In this document: piece by piece, positions 17,538 to 27,837 of the stretch | Layout: every line of letters starts with the position of its first letter | How positions within the stretch are numbered: the stretch's first letter is position 1 | DNA from: Aquamicrobium sp. | GTDB taxonomy: Bacteria > Pseudomonadota > Alphaproteobacteria > Rhizobiales > Rhizobiaceae | DNA length: 64,000 bases | Direction of reading: 5' to 3' | NCBI RefSeq assembly: GCF_023954335.1 | Contig: NZ_JAMLIE010000001.1 | Location: 682,001-746,000, forward strand | Notes under the pieces: model-generated | Databases searched by the model: none | Told to the model about the DNA's origin: nothing | What the model saw: the letters and a program-made list of their open reading frames with translations, nothing else | Made by a program: the position numbers and the translations under genes

Positions 17538-17587
17538 AATCAGCGCGCGGGCGCGCTCAAGGTTGTAATCAGCGCGCGGGCGCGCTC
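17538..17587. repeat. 29-bp-offset direct duplication at the 3' end of kdsB
   Basis: The 21-bp word beginning AATCAGCGCGCGGGCGC occurs at 17538-17558 and again at 17567-17587, an offset of 29 bp. Since 29 is not a multiple of three, the duplication changes the reading frame of the kdsB tail. Removing one unit restores an uninterrupted frame to a TAG at 17517-17519. Confidence 0.85.
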
Positions 17588-18286
17588 CAGATCCTCCGGG
17601 GTGTCGACACCGAGCGGCACGGTGTCGACGATCGCCGCGTCGATGCGCATGCCCGCCTCCAGCGCGCGAAGCTGCTCCAGCTTCTCGCGCCTCTCCAGCG
17701 CTGATTGCGGCAGCGCCACGAATCGCTCCAGCGCCGCGCGCCGCCAGGCATAGATGCCGATATGGTGGTAGAGCGGGCCCTCGCCCCACGGCGCGGTGGC
17801 GCGGGTGAAATAGAGCGCGCGCAGCCGGTCCGGCCCGAGCGGCGAGCCGACGATCTTGACCACGTTCGGGTTGGTCTTCTCCTCGGCGCGGACGATTTTC
17901 GCCCCGAGCGTGCCGATGTCGACGCCCGGACCGTCGAGCAGCGCGGCGGTGCGACCGATCAGCGCTGGCTCGATGGTCGGCAGGTCGCCCTGGAGGTTGA
18001 CGACGGCTCCGATCCTGCCGTCTGGGTCGAGCGTCTCCAGCGCCTCGAAGATCCGGTCCGAACCCGACTGGTGGTGCGCGCCCGTCATCACCGCCTCATG
18101 GCCGAAGGCGGCCGCCGCGTCGCATATTTCGGCCGAATCGGTGGCGATCACCACGCGCCCGACGCCGCTTGCGCGCGCGCGGTCGGCGACGTGGACGATC
18201 ATCGGCCGGCCCTCGATGTCGGCCAGCGGCTTGCCCGGCAGGCGCGTCGCGGCCATGCGCGCGGGGATGAGAACGAGGACGGACAT
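17540..18286 (-). CDS. kdsB: 3-deoxy-manno-octulosonate cytidylyltransferase
   Basis: This 248-residue enzyme activates KDO as CMP-KDO for lipid A/LPS synthesis. It has LIPARMAATRLPGKPLADI at the N-terminus, VVIATDSAEICDAA, GSDRIFEAL, VNLQGDLPTIEP, and HHIGIYAWRRAALERF. The start MSVLVLIPARM was chosen because it opens directly on the conserved nucleotide-binding strand. The C-terminus is odd: a 29-bp direct duplication has shifted the frame after ERARALI, giving TTLSAPAR instead of what was probably SGQTKG ending at 17517. Catalytic regions are untouched, so it is probably functional. Confidence 0.94.
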   Translation of the reverse strand: MSVLVLIPARMAATRLPGKPLADIEGRPMIVHVADRARASGVGRVVIATDSAEICDAAAAFGHEAVMTGAHHQSGSDRIFEALETLDPDGRIGAVVNLQGDLPTIEPALIGRTAALLDGPGVDIGTLGAKIVRAEEKTNPNVVKIVGSPLGPDRLRALYFTRATAPWGEGPLYHHIGIYAWRRAALERFVALPQSALERREKLEQLRALEAGMRIDAAIVDTVPLGVDTPEDLERARALITTLSAPAR

Positions 18287-18380
18287 GAGGCTCTGCGGGG
18301 CGAAAGGCGGTTTGCGGGGTTGCGGAACGGGTCGAATTTCCCGGGCGGTGCAGTATGTGTCGAAACGGCTCTTATAGGTG

Positions 18381-18409
18381 TTGCAAGGATCGAGCAAAAG
18401 ACCTAGTTT
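18381..18409 (+). promoter_or_regulatory. Weak candidate promoter for the cytochrome c gene
   Basis: TTGCAA at 18381-18386 and TAGTTT at 18404-18409 are separated by 17 bp in the divergent region between kdsB and the cytochrome gene. The -10 match is poor. A leader hairpin, GGCCCGC-N7-GCGGGCC, follows at 18451-18471, between this site and the ribosome-binding site. Confidence 0.3.
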
Positions 18410-18504
18410 CCGCGCGTTTTTCACCGGCATCTACCGCCCGGGGGACGAACGGCCCGCACCCCCAGCGGGCCGCGCAGGGCGGATGGACAAGGGAGTAGTG
18501 GCAG

Positions 18505-19320
18505 ATGATGGATTCGTTCGAGCTCAACAAGCTGATCGGCGCGTTTCTTGCCGTGGTATTCGTGGTCTTTTCGGTCAGCATCGTGTCCGACGCCATCTTC
18601 GCCACCCATGCGCCTGAAACCCCCGGCTACGCAATCGAGGTTGCCGAGGCCGAGACCGACGCCGGCGGCGGCGAGGAAGAGGCCGGTCCCTCGGTCCTCG
18701 ACCTGATCGCGACCGCGGACGTCGCGGCCGGCCAGACCGCCTTCCGCAAGTGCGTCGCCTGCCACACCGCCGAGGAAGGCGGGGCGAACAAGGTCGGCCC
18801 GAACCTCTACGACGTCGTCAACCGTCCGATCGCCTCGCATGAGGGCTTCAACTACTCGGCCGCGATGCGCGAGTTCTCGCAGGGCGGCTCGGTCCATTGG
18901 GACTACGAGCATCTGAGCGGCTTCCTCCAGTCGCCGCGCTCCTACGTCTCGGGCACGGCGATGGCCTTCGCCGGCATCCGCAACATCCAGGAAGAAGCCA
19001 ACCTGATCGCCTATCTGCGCTCGCTCTCGGGCAACCCCGCGCCGCTGCCGGAGGCCGCCGCCGAGGAAGCCCCGACCGACGCCGCCCCCGCCGAAGAAGC
19101 GCCCGCCGAGGCCGCTCCGGCTGAGGAAGCACCGGCCGATGCGGCGCCCGCCGAGGAAGCGCCCGCCGAAGCCGCGCCGGCCGAGGAGCCGGAAAGCCCG
19201 GCCGAGGGTACCGCGCCCCAGCCCACGCCCGAGGATGACGGCACCTCCGCCGGTCCCGAGCCCGACGCCGGTACCGAGAGCGGCGAGCGGCCGGCCGAGG
19301 AAGCGCCCGCTCAGGAATAA
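18505..19320 (+). CDS. Membrane-anchored class I cytochrome c (CycM-like) with repetitive Ala/Pro/Glu tail
   Basis: This 271-residue protein has an uncleaved N-terminal membrane helix (about residues 9-30), a short acidic linker, and a cytochrome c domain. The domain has heme-binding C83-V-A-C86-H87 and a probable distal Met153 in VSGTAMAFAG. It resembles CycM-type cytochromes that deliver electrons to a terminal oxidase. After about residue 178 the last 90 residues are a low-complexity tail made of near-exact EEAPAEAAP / EEAPADAAP units, highly acidic and proline-rich. The tail is unlike the rest and probably disordered in the periplasm. AAGGGAG precedes the start; an ATG-ATG pair leaves one residue of uncertainty. 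Confidence 0.92.
   Translation: MMDSFELNKLIGAFLAVVFVVFSVSIVSDAIFATHAPETPGYAIEVAEAETDAGGGEEEAGPSVLDLIATADVAAGQTAFRKCVACHTAEEGGANKVGPNLYDVVNRPIASHEGFNYSAAMREFSQGGSVHWDYEHLSGFLQSPRSYVSGTAMAFAGIRNIQEEANLIAYLRSLSGNPAPLPEAAAEEAPTDAAPAEEAPAEAAPAEEAPADAAPAEEAPAEAAPAEEPESPAEGTAPQPTPEDDGTSAGPEPDAGTESGERPAEEAPAQE
19053..19200 (+). repeat. Tandem coding repeat (EEAPAEAAPA units) in the cytochrome c tail
   Basis: About five copies of a roughly 30-bp unit encode (A/P)AEEAP(A/T)(D/E)AAP in tandem, with mostly synonymous or Asp/Glu differences. The unit keeps the reading frame throughout. It looks like an expandable in-frame minisatellite. Confidence 0.75.
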
Positions 19321-19340
19321 TTGATCGGCGTGCGATCACG

Positions 19341-19369
19341 AAAAAGCCGGGTTTTGCCCGGCTTTTTTA
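19341..19369. terminator. Rho-independent terminator
   Basis: AAAAAGCCGGG-TTTT-CCCGGCTTTTTT forms a strong GC hairpin flanked by an A-run and a T-run, 20 bp after the cytochrome c stop codon. It can act in both directions and separates the cytochrome gene from the peptide-transport operon. Confidence 0.92.
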
Positions 19370-19466
19370 TTGCCGGCCGCCGGGACGGAAAACTATTGCG
19401 CCGCGGACGGTTTTCATTCGTGTTCCGCAGGCTAGTCTAGGCGATGAATCGGATGTGAGGATGACG

Positions 19467-21335
19467 ATGACGGTTTTCGGTTTGCGCGGACTGGTCCTGG
19501 CGACGCTCGCCGCCTTCAGCGTCCCGGCGACGGCGGTGGCCGACGAATGGCGCACTGTCTCCTCGCTGATCCGCACCGAGCCGGCCGAGGACTTCGCCCG
19601 CTATCCTCACGTCAACCCCGTTGCGCCCAAGGGCGGCACGCTCAACTCCGCCAGCTTCGGCACCTTCGACAGCTTCAACCCGTTCATCATCCGCGGCACG
19701 CCCGCGGTCGGCCTGACCGAGTTCGGCGGCCTGCTGTGGGACACGCTGATGCAGCAGTCGATCGACGAGGCCGGCACCAGCCATGCCCTGATCGCCGAGG
19801 CGTTCAAGTACCCGGACGACTATTCCTCGGCCACCTATCGGATCGACCCCGACGCGCGCTGGCACGACGGCACGCCGATCACCGCCGAGGACGTGGTGTG
19901 GTCGTTCGAGAAGCTGACCGAGATCAGCCAGCTCTACAACCGCTACTACGCCAACGTCGTCGAGGTGAAGGCCCTGTCGGAGCGCGAGGTCGAGTTCCGC
20001 TTCGACCAGACCGGCAACCGCGAGCTGCCGCACATCATGGGCGACCTCGCCGTGCTGCCGAAGCACTGGTGGGAGGGTACGGACGCGCGCGGCCGGCAGC
20101 GCAACATCGAAAACCCGACGCTGGAGCCGCCGCTGGGCAGCGGCCCCTACAAGATCGCCTCCTTCCGGCCCGGCGAGAGCATCGTGTGGGAGCGGGTCGA
20201 GGACTATTGGGCGGCCGATCTTCCGGTCAATGTCGGGCGCAACAATTTCGACCGCCTCCGCTACACCTATTTCCAGGACGACAACGCCGAATGGCAGGCC
20301 TTCACCAAGGGCGGGGTCGAGGATGTGCGCCAGGAGCTGAGCACGCGGCGCTGGGCCAGCGAGTACAATTTCCCCGCCTTCGAGCGGGGCGATGTGGTGA
20401 GGCGCGAATTCGTCTCCACCGGCGTCCAGCACATGCAGGCCTTCGCCTTCAACATGCGCAAGGCGCGCTTCCAGGACCGCCGCGTCCGCCAGGCGCTGAC
20501 GCTCGCCTACAATTTCGAGGAGCAGAACCGTCTCCAGTTCTTCAATCTCAACGAGCGGTTCTCGAGCTATTTCGAGCGTTCGGAGCTGGCGGCGAGCGGC
20601 GTTCCGCAGGGGCGGGAGCTGGAGATCCTCGAAGCGTATCGCGACAGCCTGCCGCCGGAGCTGTTTACCGACGAATTCAAGCTCCCCGTCTTCGACACGC
20701 CGCAGGCCTCGCGGACCCATCTGCGCGAGGCGGTGCGCCTGTTCGGCGAAGCCGGCTGGATCATCCGCGACGGCCGCATGGTCAACAAGGAGACGGGCGA
20801 GCAGTTCCGCATCGAGTTCCTCGGCGCCTCGCCGACCTCGGAGATCATCGTCGGCGGCTACGTCGCCAATCTGCGGCGGCTCGGCATCGACGCGACCTTG
20901 CGCATCATCGACACGACGCAATATATCCAGCGATATCAGTCGTTCGACTTCGACGCGGTCACGGCGCGCTTCCCGCAGACGGAATCGCCCGGCAACGAGC
21001 AGCGCGACTACTGGAGCGCGCAGGCCGCGGATACGCCCGGCTCGCGCAACATTCCCGGCATCAAGGACGAAACGGTCGACGCGCTGATCGACAAGATCAT
21101 CTTCGCCAAGGACCGCGACGATCTCGTCGCCACCGTGCGCGCGCTCGACCGGGTGCTGTTGTGGAACTACTACACGGTGCCGCAATATTTCCAGCCGACG
21201 CTGCGCTATGCCTACTGGAACAAGTTCGGCATTCCCGAAAAGCAGCCGGGCTATGCCGGCGTCGACACCATGTCGTGGTGGATACAGCCCGAGCGCGAAA
21301 CGGTGATCGAGCGCAGCATCGAGGAGGAGGAATGA
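19467..21335 (+). CDS. Extracellular solute-binding protein, family 5 (YejA-like), first copy
   Basis: This protein of about 622 residues is a periplasmic oligopeptide-binding protein. A Sec signal peptide, LVLATLAAFSVPATAVADEW, ends near the ADE. SBP_bac_5 features include HDGTPITAEDVVWSF, LGSGPYKI and NIPGIKDETVDALID. Of three possible starts (GTG 19455, ATG 19461, ATG 19467) the last is favoured because GAGG lies 6 bases before it. It overlaps the second binding-protein gene by 4 bp. YejA-type proteins bind microcin C-like and other peptides for the yejBEF transporter encoded next. Confidence 0.92.
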   Translation: MTVFGLRGLVLATLAAFSVPATAVADEWRTVSSLIRTEPAEDFARYPHVNPVAPKGGTLNSASFGTFDSFNPFIIRGTPAVGLTEFGGLLWDTLMQQSIDEAGTSHALIAEAFKYPDDYSSATYRIDPDARWHDGTPITAEDVVWSFEKLTEISQLYNRYYANVVEVKALSEREVEFRFDQTGNRELPHIMGDLAVLPKHWWEGTDARGRQRNIENPTLEPPLGSGPYKIASFRPGESIVWERVEDYWAADLPVNVGRNNFDRLRYTYFQDDNAEWQAFTKGGVEDVRQELSTRRWASEYNFPAFERGDVVRREFVSTGVQHMQAFAFNMRKARFQDRRVRQALTLAYNFEEQNRLQFFNLNERFSSYFERSELAASGVPQGRELEILEAYRDSLPPELFTDEFKLPVFDTPQASRTHLREAVRLFGEAGWIIRDGRMVNKETGEQFRIEFLGASPTSEIIVGGYVANLRRLGIDATLRIIDTTQYIQRYQSFDFDAVTARFPQTESPGNEQRDYWSAQAADTPGSRNIPGIKDETVDALIDKIIFAKDRDDLVATVRALDRVLLWNYYTVPQYFQPTLRYAYWNKFGIPEKQPGYAGVDTMSWWIQPERETVIERSIEEEE

Positions 21336-23224
21336 GCGGGGGCATCGAGGGGCGGGGGCCGCGACTCTCGCGGCGCGGCTTCGTCGCGCTCGCCGGCGCG
21401 TCTTTCGCCGCGCAGCTCCTGCCGGAGCGCGCCATCGCGGCGCTTGCCACGGACACGCCGCTTCACGGCATCTCGCCGTTCGGCGAGCTGAAATACGGCC
21501 CCGGCTTCACCCATTTCGACTATGCCAGCGTCGACGCGCCGCAAGGCGGCACGTTCAACTTCTCGGTGCCGAACTGGCTGTTCAACCAGTCGGTGCTGAC
21601 CTTCAACACGCTGAACACCTTCGTCGGCCGGGGCGACGCGCCGCCGCGCATGGAGATGTGCTTCGATTCGCTGTTTTCCGGCGCGCTCGACGAGCCGGGC
21701 TCGTCCTACGGGCTGGTGGCCGAGAGCGTCGCCATCTCGGCCGACCGCAACAGCTTCACCTTCCGCCTGCGGCCTGAGGCGCGGTTCCACGACGGCTCGG
21801 CGCTGACCGCGCACGACGCGGCCTTCACCTTCGCCCTGTTCAAGGAGGACGGCCACCCGTCGCTGATGCTGCCGCTGTCGGAGATGGTCGAGGCGGTGGC
21901 CGAGGACGACCATACGCTGCGGCTCTCCTTCTCCGGCAGGCAGTCGCCGCGCACCATCTTTTCCGTCGCCGGCTACCCGATCCTGTCCAAGGCTTATTTC
22001 GCCGAAAATTCCTTCGACGCCTCGCAGCTCAAGGCTCCGCTCGGTTCCGGCCCGTATCGCGTCGGCCGCGTCGTTGCCGGCCAGTCGATCGAATATGAGC
22101 GGGTGGACGACTACTGGGCGGCGGATTTGCCGGTCAATCGCGGGCTCAACCATTTCGCCAAGCTCAGGATCGAGTTCTTCCGCGACCGGCAGGCGGCATT
22201 CGAGGCGTTCAAAAAGGGCGACATCCACTTCCGGCAGGAGTTCACCTCGCGCGTCTGGGCCACCGAATACGACTTCCCCGCGTTGCGCGAGGGCAAGGTG
22301 GTCAAGCGGGAGTTTCCCGGCGAGAAGCGCCCGTCGATGCAGGCCTGGGCGGTGAACCTGCGCCGCCCGCGCTTCCAGGACGCGCGCGTGCGCCGCGCGA
22401 TCGGTCTCGGCTTCGACTTCGAATGGACCAACCGCAACCTGTTCTACGCCGCCTATGACCGCTCGAACTCAGTGTTCGAGAAGTCGGCCTTCAAGGCGCA
22501 AGGCTTGCCCTCGCCGGAGGAGCTGGCGTTGCTGGAACCCTTCCGCGGGCGCGTGCCCGACGAGGTGTTCGGCGAGGTCTTCACCTTCCCGGTCAGCGAC
22601 GGCGCCGGGCGCAACCGCGCCGCGCTTCAGGAGGCGCGCCGCCTGCTCGGCGAAGCCGGCTGGACGCCGCGCGGACGCCAGCTCGTCAACGAGAAGGGCG
22701 AGCGGCTCACCGTCGAGTTCCTGACGCAGGAGGAGGGGCTGGTGCGCGTCACCACGCCCTTCGTCGAGAATCTGCAGGCCATCGGCGTCGACGCCTCGAT
22801 CCGCATGGTCGACGCCACGCAGTACCAGGCGCGCCAGCGCGATTTCGACTTCGACGTGGTGCTGATGGCGCTGTCCTTCGACGCACTGCCCGGCCGCGAT
22901 TCGCTGACCAACCTGTTCCATTCGCGCGCGGCCGACCTGCCGTCCTCGCGTAACTATCCCGGCACGAAGGACGAGGCCGTCGACGCGCTGGTCGAGGCCG
23001 CCGGCCGCGCCGACAGCGTCGAGGAGCTGACCGTGGCGCTCAGGGCGCTCGACAGGGTCTTGCGCGCGCGCGGCGACTGGATTCCAAGTTATCATGCGGC
23101 GAATCACAAGGCCGCCTACTGGGACATGTTCGGCTTCAGGGAGCCGAAGCCGGACTACGGCTTCCCGGTCGAAGCCCTGTGGTGGTATGATGAGGACAGG
23201 GCAAGAGCGATTGGCCGGGGCTGA
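21332..23224 (+). CDS. Extracellular solute-binding protein, family 5 (YejA-like), second copy
   Basis: This 630-residue protein is a paralogue of the one before it; the two share an identical-looking DDYWAADLPVN segment and matching LGSGPY and NYPGTKDEAVDALV regions. The N-terminus carries a twin-arginine signal, RLSRRGFVALAGASFAAQL, rather than a Sec signal, so it may be exported folded via Tat. Its ATG overlaps the stop of the first copy (ATGA), with GAGGAGGAGG before it. Two consecutive binding proteins feeding one permease pair suggest two peptide specificities. Confidence 0.92.
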   Translation: MSGGIEGRGPRLSRRGFVALAGASFAAQLLPERAIAALATDTPLHGISPFGELKYGPGFTHFDYASVDAPQGGTFNFSVPNWLFNQSVLTFNTLNTFVGRGDAPPRMEMCFDSLFSGALDEPGSSYGLVAESVAISADRNSFTFRLRPEARFHDGSALTAHDAAFTFALFKEDGHPSLMLPLSEMVEAVAEDDHTLRLSFSGRQSPRTIFSVAGYPILSKAYFAENSFDASQLKAPLGSGPYRVGRVVAGQSIEYERVDDYWAADLPVNRGLNHFAKLRIEFFRDRQAAFEAFKKGDIHFRQEFTSRVWATEYDFPALREGKVVKREFPGEKRPSMQAWAVNLRRPRFQDARVRRAIGLGFDFEWTNRNLFYAAYDRSNSVFEKSAFKAQGLPSPEELALLEPFRGRVPDEVFGEVFTFPVSDGAGRNRAALQEARRLLGEAGWTPRGRQLVNEKGERLTVEFLTQEEGLVRVTTPFVENLQAIGVDASIRMVDATQYQARQRDFDFDVVLMALSFDALPGRDSLTNLFHSRAADLPSSRNYPGTKDEAVDALVEAAGRADSVEELTVALRALDRVLRARGDWIPSYHAANHKAAYWDMFGFREPKPDYGFPVEALWWYDEDRARAIGRG

Positions 23225-23260
23225 CATCACCGTTTTCGCGACAGAGCGCGGGGCCGCCTG

Positions 23261-24349
23261 ATGGGCGCCTATATCCTCCGCCGTCTCCTTCTGATGATCC
23301 CGACCCTGTTCGGCATCATGGCGATCTCCTTCACCGTCATCCAGTTCGCCCCCGGCGGCCCGGTCGAGCAGGTGCTGGCGCGCATGGCCGGCGAGGGCGG
23401 CTCCATGGACCGCATCTCCGGCGGCGGCGCCGACATGAGCGGCGGCTTCGACCAGGGCGGCGACTTCAAGTATCGCGGCGCACAGGGGCTGGACCCCGCC
23501 TTCATCGCCAAGCTGGAAGCGCAGTTCGGCTTCGACAAGCCGCCGCTCGAACGCTTCTTCACCATGGTCTGGGACTATATGCGCTTCGACTTCGGCGAAA
23601 GCTTCTTCCGCGACATCAAGGTGGTGGACCTGATCATCGAGAAGATGCCGGTGTCGATCTCGCTCGGCCTGTGGATCACGCTGATCTCCTACGCCATCTC
23701 GATCCCGCTCGGCATCCGCAAGGCGGTCAAGGACGGCTCGGCCTTCGACGTGTGGACGTCCGGCATCGTCATCGTCGGCTACGCCATCCCCGGCTTCCTG
23801 TTCGCCATCCTCCTGATGGTGCTGTTCGCCGGCGGCTCGTTCTTCGATTGGTTCCCGCTGCGCGGCCTCGTCTCGGAGAACTGGCACCAGCTGTCGTGGC
23901 CCGAGCGCATCCTCGACTATTTCTGGCACCTGACGCTGCCGCTGACGGCGATGGTGCTGTCGGCCTTCGCGACGACGACGCTGCTGACCAAGAACTCGTT
24001 CCTCGACGAGATCCGCAAGCAATATGTGGTCACGGCCCGCGCCAAGGGGCTGACCGAGCGGCAGGTGCTCTACGGCCACGTCTTCCGCAACGCGATGCTC
24101 ATCATCATCGCCGGCTTTCCCGGCGCGTTCATCTCGGCCTTCTTCACCGGCTCGCTGCTGATCGAGAACATCTTCTCGCTCGACGGCCTCGGCCTGCTCG
24201 GCTTCCGCTCGGTGCTCGACCGCGACTATCCGGTCGTCTTCGCCAACCTGTTCATCTTCTCGCTGATCGGCCTCGTCGTCAGCCTGATCTCGGACCTGAC
24301 CTACACGCTGATCGACCCGCGCATCGACTTCGAGCGGAGGGACGTCTGA
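23261..24349 (+). CDS. yejB: Peptide ABC transporter permease, YejB family
   Basis: This 362-residue inner-membrane permease opens MGAYILRRLLLMIPTLFGIM, as in DppB/YejB proteins. It has a YejB-type periplasmic insertion rich in Gly and Asp (GGSMDRISGGGADMSGGF, about 46-63) and the EAA-loop region ARAKGLTERQVLYGHVFRNA. The 36-bp gap from the second binding-protein gene holds no other signal. Its TGA shares one base with the next start (TGATG), so it is tightly coupled to yejE. Confidence 0.93.
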   Translation: MGAYILRRLLLMIPTLFGIMAISFTVIQFAPGGPVEQVLARMAGEGGSMDRISGGGADMSGGFDQGGDFKYRGAQGLDPAFIAKLEAQFGFDKPPLERFFTMVWDYMRFDFGESFFRDIKVVDLIIEKMPVSISLGLWITLISYAISIPLGIRKAVKDGSAFDVWTSGIVIVGYAIPGFLFAILLMVLFAGGSFFDWFPLRGLVSENWHQLSWPERILDYFWHLTLPLTAMVLSAFATTTLLTKNSFLDEIRKQYVVTARAKGLTERQVLYGHVFRNAMLIIIAGFPGAFISAFFTGSLLIENIFSLDGLGLLGFRSVLDRDYPVVFANLFIFSLIGLVVSLISDLTYTLIDPRIDFERRDV

Positions 24350-25500
24350 TGTCGGAGGTGGTGCTGAAGGGCGAGGTCGAGAAGGTGCGCCACCGCGCGC
24401 GGCGACCGTGGATGTCGCCGCTGAACCAGCGTCGCTGGCAGAACTTCAAGGCCAACCGCCGCGGCTACTGGTCGCTGTGGATCTTCCTTGTCCTGTTCGT
24501 GCTGTCGCTGTTCGCCGAGCTGATCGCCAACGACAAGCCACTGATCGCCTCCTACCATGGCGAGATCCTGTTCCCGGTCGTCGTCGATTATCCGGAGGAG
24601 AAGTTCGGCGGCTTCCTCGCCGTCACCGACTATCGCGACCCGGTGATCCAGGAGGAGATCGAGGCCAATGGCTGGATGATCTGGCCGCCGATCCGCTATT
24701 CCTACCGCACCGTCAACAACGACATCCCGGAAGCCGCGCCGGCCAAGCCGTCCTGGCTCTACGATGCGCAGACGCGCTGCTCGCGCTATGTCGAGGGCGT
24801 GAACGACCCTGACTGCACGCTCGGCAACTGGAACTGGCTCGGCACCGACGACCAGGCGCGCGACGTGCTGGCCCGCGTCATCTACGGCTTCCGCATCTCG
24901 GTCCTGTTCGGCGTCATCCTGACGCTGGCCTCGGCCGTCATCGGCGTGTCGGCCGGCGCGGCGCAGGGCTATTTCGGCGGCTGGACCGACCTGATCTTCC
25001 AGCGCTTCATCGAAATCTGGTCGTCGATCCCGGTCCTCTACCTGATCCTCATCATCGCCGCCGTGCTGCCGCCGGGCTTCTTCATCCTGCTCGGCATCAT
25101 GCTGCTGTTCTCGTGGGTGGCGTTCGTCGGCGTGGTGCGGGCCGAGTTCCTGCGCGCCCGCAACTTCGAATATGTCAACGCCGCCCGCTCGCTCGGCGTC
25201 GGCAACGGCACCATCATGTTCCGCCACCTGTTGCCCAACGCCATGGTGGCGACGCTGACCTTCCTGCCCTTCATCCTCAACGGCTCCATCACGACGCTGA
25301 CCTCGCTCGACTTCCTCGGCTTCGGCCTGCCGCCCGGCTCGGCCTCGCTCGGCGAGATGCTGCGGCAGGGCCAGCGCAACTTGAACGCCCCCTGGCTCGG
25401 CATCACCGGCTTCATGACGCTGTCGATCATGCTCTCGCTGCTGATCTTCATCGGCGAAGCCACCCGCGACGCCTTCGACCCGAGGAAGACGTTCCGGTGA
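24349..25500 (+). CDS. yejE: Peptide ABC transporter permease, YejE family
   Basis: This 383-residue permease has the YejE N-terminus (MSPLNQRRWQNFKANRRGYW), a long periplasmic loop with YDAQTRCSRYVEGVNDPDC, and NWNWLGTDDQARDVLARVIYG. The EAA-loop is AARSLGVGNGTIMFRHLLPNA. It shares one base with yejB. The operon's ATPase gene, yejF, normally follows directly, but here a vapBC pair lies between them. Confidence 0.93.
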   Translation: MSEVVLKGEVEKVRHRARRPWMSPLNQRRWQNFKANRRGYWSLWIFLVLFVLSLFAELIANDKPLIASYHGEILFPVVVDYPEEKFGGFLAVTDYRDPVIQEEIEANGWMIWPPIRYSYRTVNNDIPEAAPAKPSWLYDAQTRCSRYVEGVNDPDCTLGNWNWLGTDDQARDVLARVIYGFRISVLFGVILTLASAVIGVSAGAAQGYFGGWTDLIFQRFIEIWSSIPVLYLILIIAAVLPPGFFILLGIMLLFSWVAFVGVVRAEFLRARNFEYVNAARSLGVGNGTIMFRHLLPNAMVATLTFLPFILNGSITTLTSLDFLGFGLPPGSASLGEMLRQGQRNLNAPWLGITGFMTLSIMLSLLIFIGEATRDAFDPRKTFR

Positions 25501-25510
25501 GCAGCGGCAT

Positions 25511-25539
25511 ATGGTATAATATGGTGGATTTTCTACCAT
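25511..25539 (+). promoter_or_regulatory. Promoter and operator-like inverted repeat upstream of vapB
   Basis: A perfect TATAAT (25515-25520) lies inside an ATGGTA ... TACCAT inverted repeat (25511-25516 and 25534-25539) just before the vapB start. Placement of the dyad over a -10 box fits autorepression by a VapB-VapC complex. No clear -35 is visible. Confidence 0.5.
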
Positions 25540-25549
25540 GGAGGCTGCA

Positions 25550-25798
25550 ATGGGCATGAACATCAAGAATCCGAACGTCGAGCGGCTGGCGAAGCAACTG
25601 GCGGCCGAAACCGGGCAGAGCCTCACCGCGGCAATCGAGCAGGCACTTGAAGGCGAATTGCAAAGGTTGCGCCTCAACGACGACTATGAAACGCGCAAGG
25701 CGAGAATAAAGGAAATACTGCGGCGATCCGGCCCGACCCCGCCCGGCGCGACCAGCGATCATTCCGATCTCTACGACGAAATCGGACTTCCCAAATGA
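25550..25798 (+). CDS. vapB: Type II antitoxin, VapB (Rv0623-like) family
   Basis: This 82-residue antitoxin starts MGMNIKNPNVERLAKQL, with GGAGG five bases upstream; an in-frame ATG at 25538 is a weaker alternative. The IKNP(N)VERLAKQLAAETGQSLTAAI segment is the ribbon-helix-helix-type DNA-binding N-terminus of Rv0623/PSK-type antitoxins. The C-terminal part (SDLYDEIGLPK) is the toxin-wrapping tail. It overlaps vapC by 4 bp. Confidence 0.9.
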   Translation: MGMNIKNPNVERLAKQLAAETGQSLTAAIEQALEGELQRLRLNDDYETRKARIKEILRRSGPTPPGATSDHSDLYDEIGLPK

Positions 25799-26186
25799 TC
25801 GTGGATGCATCGGCCATACTCGCCATCATGCTTGAAGAGGAAGACGGCGACGCGTTCGAGGACGCGCTGCTGCTGGCGTCCGAACGCCACCATGTCATGT
25901 CGCCGGTCAACTATCTCGAAGCGGCGATTCGGCTCGACGGTCTGGAGAACACGAACAAGGGCGCCGAGCTGGACGCCATGCTGAATGATTTCGGCGTGGA
26001 CCTGGTCGATGTGACTCCGAAACAGGCACGGTTGGCCCGCGAGGCCTATGCCCGTTACGGCAAGGGCAACCATAAGGCACGGCTCAATCTCGGCGACTGC
26101 TTCGCCTATGCGCTGGCCAGGGCCCGCGGCGAGAAGCTGCTGTTCAAGGGCGAGGATTTCCGCCTGACCGACGTCGAGGCCGCCCT

Positions 26187-26190
<4 letters not shown>
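25795..26190 (+). CDS. vapC: Type II toxin, PIN-domain ribonuclease VapC
   Basis: This 131-residue PIN-domain protein has acidic metal ligands Asp4 (MIVDASA), Glu42 (NYLEA), Asp101 (LNLGDCFAYALA) and Asp121 (KGEDF), so the active site is intact. VapC toxins cleave tRNA or rRNA when released from VapB. The gene begins inside the end of vapB (ATGATC; 4-bp overlap) and its stop codon overlaps the TTG start of yejF. It is therefore threaded into the peptide-transport operon. Confidence 0.92.
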
Positions 26191-27818
<1,628 letters not shown>

Positions 27819-27837
27819 TCCGACGAAAGGTGATCTG

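Noticed and set aside
19053..19317. CRISPR-like repeat array
   Set aside because: The repeats are in-frame coding units without spacers, inside the cytochrome c tail.
19437..21185. A 582-codon minus-strand frame opposite the first binding-protein gene
   Set aside because: It is a pure shadow of the yejA-like coding sequence, Arg/Val/Asp-rich, with no start signal or motif.
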